Assembly (NCBI RefSeq): GCF_027580225.2
Contig: NC_073340.2
Location: 17,244,001 to 17,308,000 of the forward strand
Reading direction: 5' to 3'
Length of the DNA: 64,000 nucleotides
From: Misgurnus anguillicaudatus
Taxonomy: Eukaryota; Chordata; Actinopteri; Cypriniformes; Cobitidae
This document shows positions 48,252 to 59,000 of this stretch, one piece after another. The position numbers were made by a program, and so were the translations under genes. The notes beneath the pieces were generated by a model. The model made no database searches and had not been told where the DNA came from. It saw only the letters and a program-made list of their open reading frames with translations. Every line of letters starts with the position of its first letter. Position 1 is the stretch's first letter.

Positions 48252-48541
48252 TATAGACGGTTTCATCGGACGCACGTGATACATGTCTGGATCTGAACTT
48301 TACTTCCGGTTTCGTTTTTTAATGGTCTGACTTGCTAAACTGATCTCTTGAACAAATGCCTTGTCAAAAATAACAAATGTTTTGGTTCCTAGGTAATCTA
48401 TGTGTTGTTTATGGCTTGTTATATAAATAAACTACGTTTAAAGTACTTTGTGGTTATTTATTATTAGCGGAGTTTACCGGAAGTTATGTGCGGACTGTGA
48501 CAGCCGCTTGTTTATGTTGTTACTGCTGAAACCGTCTATAT
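48252..48541. mobile_element. TIR element 'tatagacggtttca'
   Basis: The left end tatagacggtttcatcggac pairs with the right end ctgaaaccgtctata. Its first 90 bases, with 'tttacttccggtttcgtttt', recur inverted at 39532-39625 inside another element. Confidence 0.65.
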
Positions 48542-48559
48542 TTGACCGAACGATTCAGC

Positions 48560-49224
48560 ATTTTCGGTTAAAAAATAACCCAGGATTTTTTAAAGTGTAG
48601 ATATGCTGTAACAACTTGCACATCTTATGCCACTAACCCCTATACTGGTTGGTTGCCAGTACAATCTGGTGTTTTCTGTAGTAGAAAACATTTTAGATGC
48701 ACAAAAGCTCAAGTGAATCATTCATAAAATACCAGAGTTGTTTTTAATGTTCACTGGTTAGACAAAGTGCATGAAATAAACTTAGTTAAAGTGCAGGCCA
48801 TAATTTTAGAAACATAATATTTTATATTCATTTGATTTTACATATGTAAACATATTGTATGTACTCTATTGTGCAGCAAATGCTACTTTGTTCTCATTCA
48901 GACCTCTGTTTAGGGCCGGTAGCCTCTATAGCAGGCAGCCATTGAAAGTTCAGTGGTTTCCATAGCGATGCCATTGTTAAATAAGTAAAACCTAGATGGT
49001 ACTAAAACAGAGTTCCAGTGTTTGGTGTAAAAAGTTGTCAGGTGCTTAACACATTTGTTACTTGTGCTGGAATGGAAAGGAAGAGTAAACTGAACATCTG
49101 CAATGCATTTCTGGATCATCCAGGGACAAGTGATCTCCTTTGGTACATGTTAAGCCGTGCATGATATGAGGATTTTTGGCTGTCCACGGTCTAACAAATA
49201 TCCTTCAATACGCTTATAGTGAAA
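48560..49224. other. Upstream region of rnf151, no clear elements
   Basis: A short fragment of the 'aacccagcattttgggtt' repeat sits at 48560-48600. The rest holds no exon. A transcription start for rnf151 is expected just before 49226, but no TATA box was confirmed. Confidence 0.35.
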
Positions 49225-49225
49225 A

Positions 49226-50507
49226 ATGGTGAGTTTCTTTAATCTTACATTATATATATTTTTTACAAAGCTTGTGCCTTTGTCACACAAAATAGATTAA
49301 TACACAGTGTAAGAAAAAAATGGTAAAAATATGTACCCCACCTTTAATTAGGGCAGCACACTTAAAAAAGGTCCTATATATACATTTGGTATTGCACTGT
49401 AAAAATCTTTGCTGCCTTAATTTTTTTGATTAATCAGTCATTTCAGCTTATATTATTTATTTATTATTTATGTGTAACATTGGTATAGGTTCTCACCATG
49501 AATATAGCCATGGGTAGATGTTTGAATGTAATTAAGAAAAATATATAATATACGTATATTGTCTAATATCAGAGCGGTGGCTATGAAGTGGAGAAGTTTG
49601 TGGAGACTCCAGATCATGATCTGATTTGTGTTATCTGTAAAGCGGTTCTCCGGTGGCCTGTACGACTTACATGCAACCATGTCTTCTGCAAGGAATGCAT
49701 TTTACAGTGGATGAAACGGTAACATTGTGTTTGCAATTTACATTTTTCTGTGACGTTTCATTTTTCTCCACTAACAGCATACAGTATGTGAGCAAGCATT
49801 AGAGCTATACTGTGCTTTCAGACAGGTGAGATGCCCATGCTGTAGGAAGTCTATCAACCAGGACCAAATGCTTGTTTTGTTCAAGCTGAGAAAATCCATC
49901 GGTCGCTTATCAATCAAGGTAGGACTGTAAGCACAATTGTGACGACTCAAGCCTAATAACTACTTAAGTTACTATTATAAAGTAACATCTTCATGTGTTT
50001 TTTTTTAAGTGTCAAAATCAACATCAGGGCTGCGGAGCCACATTCCCACTTTCTAATGAATCTCTCAACATATCTAACTGTCCGTATGAGTGGCAGCTCT
50101 GCCCGCACGAGGGTTGTGGTGAGCAGGTGCTGAGGAAAGATGCCCAGGCTCATGATCAAACCTGCACCCACTGGCGACAACTGTGTCCCATGGGCTGCGG
50201 CACGCTGCTCTGTCGTGAGAACCAGACCCGACACAACTGCTACAGAGAGCTGCATCGATGCTATGTAGATGAACGACGGAAACAGAGGGCCGTTGCAACA
50301 AACCTGCGCAGGAAGATGATTCGCATGCAGAGCCGCATGGCTGAAATGAAAAGGCAGATAAGCCAGCTGTGTGAGAGCCTACAGGTTGAAGATCTGGACG
50401 TTGAATCTGGAGAGGGAACAAGCACTCAGACCAACAGTGACACCAGCCGTGTCTCCACCAGTCCAAGCAGCAGGCATCATCACAGTTTAAGAGCAAGACC
50501 TACATAA
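49226..50507 (+). CDS. rnf151: RING finger protein 151
   Basis: Four exons: 49226-49228, 49573-49718, 49822-49918, 50010-50507, all in phase, giving 247 residues (human about 245). The initiator ATG forms the whole coding part of exon 1 and is followed directly by gtgagt. A C3HC4 RING covers residues 20-57: C20, C23, C35, H37, C40, C43, C54 and C57 are all present (CVICKAVLRWPVRLTCNHVF; CPCCRKSI). A TRAF-type zinc-finger segment with spaced Cys/His pairs follows at about 83-160 (CQNQHQGCGATFPL; CPHEGCGEQVLRKDAQAHDQ; CPMGCGTLLCRENQTRHNCY). A basic helical stretch and a Ser/Thr-rich tail end the protein. In mouse it is testis-enriched and linked to acrosome formation. It stands next to noxo1, as in human. 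Confidence 0.93.
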
Positions 50508-50569
50508 TAACTTTGAATTCAGCTGTTTTACAGAATACAGTAATACATATATAATGTGTCTTTGCCCTT

Positions 50570-51247
50570 TTAAAAGGAAAACACCACAGTTTTTCAATAT
50601 TTTACTATGTTCTTCCCTTAACTTAGATGAATGAATTCATACCTATCTTTTATCTATGCGTGCATTAATCTTTGTACAGCGCGTTGTGAATGTGTTAGCA
50701 TTTAGCCTAGCACCATTCATTCCTTGGGATCCAAACAGGGATGAATTTTTCGGGGCCGCCATACACTTCCATGTTTTCTCTGGTTGGAGACTGTTACATG
50801 AGTAGTTACACTAGTAAAATAAAACGTGGCGTTTTTAATGATAATATTGACAAAAGTTTGAGCGAGAGGGGGAGTAGCCAGGAGTACGGATGTTACTGCC
50901 TGGCGAGGTCGAAGTGCTGCAAACTAAGTGCTCTTCCGCCATACAATATAGTTCTCATTTTTATCCGCTTGAAAATCGCCACTTTTTATTTTGTGCCACC
51001 ATACTTGCTCATGTAACTACTCATGTGGCGGTCTTTGGATGGGTAAAAAGCATGGGGGTTTTTGGTGGCTTCTGAATTCATCCCTGTTTGGATCCTGGGG
51101 AATGGATGGGGCTGGGCTGGATGCTGGCACATTCATGTCGCGCTCTACAAGATTAAGTGCATGCATTGAATAAAGGTATGTATTAATTCATCTAAGTTGA
51201 GGTAAGAACATAGTATAATGTTGAAAATTTGTGGTGATTTCCTTTAA
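50570..51247. mobile_element. TIR element immediately downstream of rnf151
   Basis: The left arm ttaaaaggaaaacaccacag, with 'ttaacttagatgaatgaatt', pairs with the right arm aattcatctaagttgaggta and gtggtgatttcctttaa. An inner inverted pair surrounds 'ggatccaaacagggatgaat'. It begins 63 bases after the rnf151 stop, so the transcript may end in or read through it. Confidence 0.75.
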
Positions 51248-51249
51248 AG

Positions 51250-51705
51250 CATTCAAAGGATAGCACAGTTTATGCACACCAATGTGGTTATGTTTATTAA
51301 AAAAGCAGGATAAGTTACAAAGAAATATTGATGAATTCTTATACAGCTTAAAAACTAAAAGTTTAAAAGAGTGTACATTTGTAATGCATAACCTAAATAA
51401 ACAATTTGTATTGCATGCAAATGCCTGCATGTTTTTTTTTAACCTTATTTGGCCAATATTTCTTGAAACTGTGACGGACTGTTATTTAACAGGTTTACTT
51501 ATTATATTTTTATAAATTTATTATGGAACATCAACATTTAAGGATTTATAACTAATAATACTTGAAACTGCAGTCGTCATGACATGATGCAATAATGCAA
51601 TAAAATAAATATGTACAAAGTTGGCATTAGTATGGCATCAGTTGTTAACTTAAGCAAGAAAGCTGCATTTATTACAGTAGTGTTAATAATGTATAAAATC
51701 AATCT
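51250..51705. other. AT-rich stretch, nothing recognised
   Basis: No exon or complete element; overlapping open frames on both strands (51188-51515) look like chance in AT-rich DNA. Confidence 0.4.
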
Positions 51706-51710
51706 CATCC

Positions 51711-51995
51711 TTACAAAAATTAACCATGGTTTTACTACAGTAAAAAAAACAAGGTTACTGTAGTAAAACCACGGCTTTGCCGATAGTAATCAATACACTA
51801 AAAAAACATGGTTACTGTAGGAAAACCATGGTAAGCACAAAATAACCATGGTTTTGGCATCTGTGGTTTTCAAAAACCATAGTTAAACCATGGTTAGTGT
51901 AGTTAAACCATAGCTTTGCCGATAGTAATCAATACACCACAAAAACATGGTTACTAGACTTTTACCACAGTAAAGCCATGGTTAATTTTCGTAAG
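51711..51995. repeat. 'aaccatggttt' foldback repeat, copy 2
   Basis: The left end ttacaaaaattaaccatggt (tttactacagt) pairs with the right end gccatggttaattttcgtaa. Internal units of 'aaccatggttactgtag' repeat in both orientations. Related to 40325-40475. Confidence 0.75.
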
Positions 51996-52086
51996 AGCAT
52001 GTATGTGAGGTTATAAAATGAATAGTTCCAGTCCATGAAGTAATTAATTTTGAAAGAATATATTTTTTACTTGAACATTTGCATTC

Positions 52087-52300
52087 TTAAAGGACAAGTT
52101 CCGTACTTTACACTTAAAGGCCTGTTTTCAGATTGTTTATGATGAAATACTCCCATTGCAGAGGTGGGAGGTGAAACAACAAACACCCGAAAACTATCGG
52201 GGCAGACGCACATGTCGAAATTCTAGTCAAGACCGTTCTATTTCATCACAAACAATCTGAAAACAGGGCTTCAAGTGCAAAATACAGAACCTGTCCCTCA
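52087..52300. mobile_element. TIR element 'ttaaaggacaagttccgtac'
   Basis: The left arm taaaggacaagttccgtact, with 'cctgttttcagattgttt', pairs with the right arm aaacaatctgaaaacagggc and gaacctgtccctca. Non-coding. Confidence 0.75.
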
Positions 52301-52861
52301 AAGCGATACTCCAGACAAACATCAAAATGATCCCATGATGTACTCACCCTCAAGCAATCCAAGAATACATATGTCCAACACATTATTTTTTTTAGTTATT
52401 TTTTCCGAAGCTTATAATGGGAGAAAACAGAGATAAGGTATCCCTGATATAAATATATAAAGTAAACTTTATAAACTATAACAACTAACTTCCAGTAACA
52501 ACGCCATTTGGACTCACGAGATTCACGGCACTGTGCAACGTACCCATGGCAACAAACGCTCATTACGCTAAAAATATTGTGAATCGTGTGAGTCCAAGAT
52601 GGTGCCGCCACCGGAAGCTAGTTATTACAGTTTACAAAGTTTAAAATCTGAACATTTTTCATATAAAATCTCATCAATTACCCACTGAGGACCTTTATTA
52701 ACCCATTAGAGCCGTGTGGATTACCTCTGATTGGAAGAGCAAGGACATTTACTCAAATAACTCCAAATGTGTTTGTCTAAAAGATGATGGACATATGTAT
52801 CTCAGATTGAGGGTGAGTACATCATAAGGTCATTTTGATATTTGGCTGAAGCATTCCTTTG
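52301..52861. mobile_element. TIR element adjoining the previous one
   Basis: The left arm gcgatactccagacaaacat and 'gatgtactcaccctcaa' pairs with the right arm ttgagggtgagtacatcata and tggctgaagcattccttt. It lies 3' of tex2 and directly abuts the element ending at 52300. Confidence 0.65.
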
Positions 52862-53059
52862 ATATTTCTAATATGTGGTAACTATTTATAAAAGTGTCCA
52901 TGACTATATCATAAACAACAATAAACCACAGCCTGTTGTAACTTATTGCTTAAGCATATTTGAAACCTACTAAAACTGTTCTTTGATTTATAAATGAAAC
53001 TGAATATTTTTTACAGTTTATGAAAGTATTGCATTTTTATGTCTGTCCACAAGGAGGCA

Positions 53060-56000
53060 CTACTGTAATTCTGAAGAATGTTCCAGATCACACCTTTCAG
53101 TGAAGTGATGGGACACTTGTGCAGGGTGTACATTGTCCATCCCAGAATGCATTAGTGGTAAGTAAATGTCATCCATGTTGGGCAAAACTAAAACTTTCTG
53201 GAAAATAGAAGAAACCTGAATGAGATTGGTTTTGGGGCTTCATTTAGGCATTCAACTGAAAATAATAATAATTTTTATAGTATACACTGAGTTCTTAGCT
53301 GAACCTGAAATTCATCCTTAAGCTTTTTCTCTATCCACTCGGTCACATGACAGAAGGTCACTTCTCGCTCTCCAAGCTTAGGTATGACTCTTAGATCAAG
53401 CTTCGGGGGCACGCAGAAACCATACCTGCGAAAAAAGACACAAAGCAAGACTACAAGTTTAACAAATGAGTCTACTTTTCTGATTTGTTACAAAAGCACA
53501 AGCCACTCCTCTGATTCCCTTTAGCCTAGGGCTGTCCCAGAGACAGGTACAGTATCATTTTTTCCAGGCACCTAAATAATAAAATCATAATGCTGTATTT
53601 TAGGATGTCAATCTAACAGCTTGTGCTGTACCCTGAAGTGGCAAAAATCACTTCATACAGCCTTAAACATGTTCCTAATCCTTAAACCTCAAATTGAAAT
53701 GTAATTATGTCAAACTTTTAATCAAAGAGTGAATGATGTCAAATGATTACACTAGATAATCTTTGTAAACATCTTGTGAGCTTAAGCAAAGCTTCAGTCT
53801 CTAATGCAACATGAGCGTGTCGTACCATATTCTGTCTGTAGGGGGATGTGGTATGTTGACAGCAAGTGTTCCTGAGAGCTCTTGAACTTCCACCGTGAGC
53901 AGCAGAGGGGTGTTGGACATTTCTTCAAACTTCTTTTTTATGTATTCATTTTCGGTGGCCTTCTGGAAATACTTTGATTTAGCAATCTTGTCGACAAATC
54001 TCAAAATCCGCCTACTAGTGCTGCCACCAGCTGCGGCTCTGTGGGGAGCAATGTAACATTTTCATCACAGCCTTGATGTTCTCTAGACACTCTAATTATT
54101 GACAAAGAACCCAAAAATAACACAGAGGTACAATAATACATAACAGGTACAATTAAAGTAGAAGATTATATACCAATAGCCTATGTGTAACAACCGAGCT
54201 AAAGTCATTTTTCTGATTTACTGTTTTCTACATAAAATCATCCTAGTGTATTAAAGCGACATTCCACTTTTTTTAAAAAAAATATGCTCATTTTCCAGCT
54301 CCCCTAGAGTTAAACATTAAATCCATTCAGCTGATCTCCGGGTCTGACGCTAGCACTTTTAGCATAGCCTAGCACAATTCATTGAATCTGATTAGACCAT
54401 TAGCATTGCGCTAAAAAATATCCGAAGAGTTTCAATATTTTTCCTATTTAAAACTTGACTCTTCTGTAGTTACATCGTTTACTAAGACCAACAGAAAACT
54501 AAAAGTTGCAATTTTCTTTGCAGATATGCTAGGAACTATCCTCTCAAACTGCCTAAATATTAAGTGACTTTGCTGATGTAACATAGCAGCAGGCATAGAA
54601 GAATTTAGGCAGTGCCCGAAAATAGTCGGTCTTAGTACACTATGTAACTACAGAAGAGCAACACATTCTCACTCCCCAAGGCGTCAAAATCTGAAGCATG
54701 TTCAAACGCCTTCAGCGTCAGTATGAAGATTCGAAGGGTGCCCCATGCATCACTATATTGATGAAATGGGAACCCCGTTGCTTTCATGCTAATCCCTCAG
54801 CGTCGGATATAGACGAAAGGGAATCCCGGAAGGTGATGCCGTCATGTTATGCGACGAACGCCAGGATCATGCTGTTTCTGGACGGTAACTACTGAATTTT
54901 TGTTCCAAATTTTTTACCATTGTCGCTTGGGGTTGGGGTTAGAACGACTTTCTGTTACATAAAATTACATCCTAACTCCAAACCCAACTCTAACGCTAGC
55001 CCCAAGCGACAATGGTTTAAAAATCAGAAGACAAAAAGTATAAACCAATACTTAAACTGACATCCAAATCCCAAGTCTAACCCCAAGCGACAATGGTTTA
55101 AAAATTGGAAAAAAAATTGTAGTTACCGTCCAGAAGCGGCATGATCCTGCCGATCGTCGCATAACGTGACGGCATCACCTTACGGGATTCCCTTTCGTCT
55201 ATATCCGACGCTGAGGGATTAGCATGAAAGTAACGGAGTTCCCATTTTGTCGATATAGTGACGCATAGGGGCACCCTTCGTGTCTTCAAACTGACGCTGA
55301 AGGCGTTTGAACATGCTTCAGATTTTGACGCCTTGGGGAGTGAGAATGTGTTGCGAAGAGTCAAGTTTTAAATAGGACAAATATTGAAACTATTTGGTTA
55401 TTTTTTAGCACAATGCTAATGGTCTAATCAGATTCGATGGATTGTGCTAAGCTATGCTATAAGTGCTAGACCTGGGGATCAGCTGAATGGATTCCAAATG
55501 GTAATATTTAAATGTTTAACTCTAGAGGAGCTAGAAAATGAGCATATTTTAAAATAAGTGGAATGTCCCTTTAAGTGACTAAAATCAAAACTTAATTCTC
55601 CTTTAATTTCATAATTGCATTATAACACTCAAATTTCAAAGGGAGGGTCTCATATCCACAATGCAAAGTATAATTTAAATGAACTTAAATATACGCTCGT
55701 CTGTATATGAATGTGTGAATGTGAGGCAACATGTACAGCGCTTCGGATGGCCATAGGTCTGTTAAAAGCGCTATATAAATGCAGTCCATTTACCATTTAC
55801 CATTTAAATATGACTTTTTATCTAAAGTTATTAATTTGTGTTTACTTGAAGAAAAGAAGTCATATACATCTGTGATGGCACAAGGTTGCGTATATCATGA
55901 TGAGAGATTTTTCAAAGTCAAGTGAATGAATTTTTTAAGGTCTGGTTAAATAATAATTACCCCTCAGCAGCAGGTTGGGTCTTCTCTGTGGGAGCTCCAT

Positions 56001-59000
56001 GTGTGTCAACAGATGACATTTCTTCTTCCTCTGAGGATCCTGCACTTGAGGATTCCTCCTCACTGTCAGCCAGCACTGAGAGCCTAGACCTGCTCCTAAA
56101 GAGCAATATTATAATCATATTTCACAAACACAAATCTCCACTTACATCTGTGGTTTTAGAACCATAAACTATGAAAATGTTTCTTTCTTTTTAATTAATT
56201 TAGTATTTTAATATTTGAACACTTATAAAGCTACATTGCATATTGCTAGACAATATTGCTATATACTGTAGTCAGTGGCGGCCGGTGACTTCTCGTTTGA
56301 GAGGCGCGAATTCAAAACATGTGTTCGGGGTGTCATGTGTGTTGCTCGTAATGTCAAAATATGTGTTTGTTGCGTCATGTGAACCATGTGCACGATGTGT
56401 TTTGTCAAAATACGTACCTGCTGCACACGCATCAAAATGGTTTATGATAAAAGAGACGCTAATGTTCACAAAATATTCGCAAGACACTAACTTAACACTA
56501 AACTCTGATTACACGTGAGATTAAGTGAGTATCTGGCAAACATGAGCGTCTCTTTAATCATAAACCCCTAAAAAGCGTCTGCAGCAGGCACGTATTTTGA
56601 CATGACATGTGATGCACATATGTTTACATGAACCATTTATGGTTCTACAGTTTGTAGTGCTAAAAAGTGGTTCCCCTATGATTATGAGCTATTAATACTA
56701 TTTAGCACCAACTGTTTTTGAGTGTGAAGGTGCAAAATGGCGACTTCCGTTTAAGGGGACCTTAAGGGGTGTGTGTAGTTAAACGGCTCATTCTAAGATA
56801 GAAAAAACAATACAGTTCATTATGTAAGGTTTATACACCACTGATAATATAGTTGTGTGTATATTACATTGCATTTGTGTCAAGAGATCCTTCAAAAAGT
56901 TACACAATGCAGCTTTAAGATTGCTTCAGAGAGCATATTGTGTGCTTCAATGCAAGCAAAGCAATTTTATACAAAGCAGTAACATTGTTAGTAGCATAAA
57001 GTAAATAGTTCTTAATTTTTTTTTTTTTAAATATATGTGGTCTCGTTTTGAACCTTTTTCGAACCCTGCTCCATAGGTAACATAATTAAATATGGGATAA
57101 AACACTTTTTACTCTTTAGGAAAATCAAAATTTCCTCAATTCTACACAAACTCACACATCATTGATGGTCTCAAGCTCTGTGTCTCCCTCCAGGACTCCC
57201 TCCTTTCCAAGTCTGGAGAGGTTTATCTTGGTCTCCAGATTCATCTGTAGAGCCCCTGTGTACTCCACCTCCATATGCAACCAAAGACCTAACAAGCAAA
57301 GATATTTGTCTTTTGTTTTTGCCATTTTATAGATATCAAAGACAGAAAAACAATGCAAAAGGACACAATACACTGTAAAATAAATCCGTATAGAAATTAC
57401 AGTGTTATTGCAGCTGGGTTGCCAGTAACTTACCGTAGATTTAAATGTATGTTATTTACCGGCAACATTTTGTTCAAAGTTAAATGAACATTAAACATTT
57501 ACAAGTCTTTGTCAGAGTAAAACAAAAAAAACAGCATCAAGCAAAACATTCTGGGAAACAAAATCTGAAGCAAAAAAACAGAAAAAGGTTGATGATGATT
57601 TCTGGTTTCCAGAATGCTTTGCATGCGGCTGTTATTGTATAGTTTTATTCTGTAAAGATAAAGACTTGTTAATATTTAACATTTATTTAACTTTGAACAA
57701 ACTCTTGCCAGTAAATAACATACATTTAAATCTACTGTAAATTACCGGCAACCCAGCTGTAATTTCTACAGATTTTTTTTACAGTGATATGATCCCAATT
57801 ATCTTGCACACAAGCACCACATCTAGTGCCACACACTACACAACACGTTTGACATATAGACCATGTTCATAAGTCTTAAAAAAACAATAATATAGAAAGG
57901 TATACACTGATAAATAGTCATAAAATAATAGTTTATTAATAACAACAACTAATTGTAGATTCAGTAATGTTTTTTACTTATTTTCATGATAAATTACAAC
58001 ACAGATAAAAAAAATTCTATTTTAGTGCTGACCAAAAAAATTGTAAGAAATTAAGAGTAACTGACACCTAAAAACATCAATAAGCTTAATGTGTATGTCA
58101 AGATTTAAAAATATAAACAGTTCATAGTTTTAACAAATCATATAGCACAGTAAAACACACATGCATCAGCCAACATTATAAATCCATCAATGGCATACTG
58201 CCAAATGCCATTTTGTGTTACATAATACATCATAATAGTGAAAGATGCACCCTGGGCTCCACAGAATACATTATAAGTCACTTCTCATGTGTGATAATAT
58301 TAGTGTGATAAACAGATACACACGCTTAGACAGGCTTAGTTTGCTTAAGCAGAGAGATGTAATGTTACGTGCTCCTTTGCCCCCTGAGATTACAGCAGGA
58401 TAATAACATCTCATCTACTGCTCAATGCAGTAACATAATAACACATACGCTCAAGCAGTCCTAATGGATGAATGACCTAATCTGCTCTTTTATAAGAGGC
58501 ATGCACACTTACCTCTGCTGTTGACCTGTGGCAAAGCCGTGCCTGTTATCTGGGGCATGCTGGAGCCCATGGCCAGTTCGGAAAGGGTCAGTTCATCCAT
58601 GAAGTAAGGCAGCTGTAGGTAAACACAAAAACATATGGAAAGATCCACATATGCCTCTATAAAAACATCCAAATACTGTACCTATAACAAGAAACTATAA
58701 CATGAAAATACCACAAAATAATGCCAAAACAACATTTCTGTTGTCTTATGTTTACTGTTTCTGGCATATAGCAATCTAAAACCATCTCACTGTAAAAAAA
58801 AAACTTGCCTTTGAGTCAATTCAAATGAAAAAAATTAGTTGACAACAATTTTTACTAATATTTGTATTAATAAAGTAAAAAATACTAATAAAGAGATATT
58901 AATATTTTGAATTAATACTAACAAGTTGGGTTAACTAAAAATTTTAAGCCAAGCAGGTAATTTACTTTTTAAAGTTTTTTTGTTTTTTTTATATTTGTAT

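Noticed and set aside
50074..50496. 140-codon minus frame under rnf151
   Set aside because: Shadow of the conserved RING/zinc-finger exon on the plus strand.
54698..55364. Two similar open frames on opposite strands as possible paired genes
   Set aside because: They are the mirrored arms of one inverted repeat.
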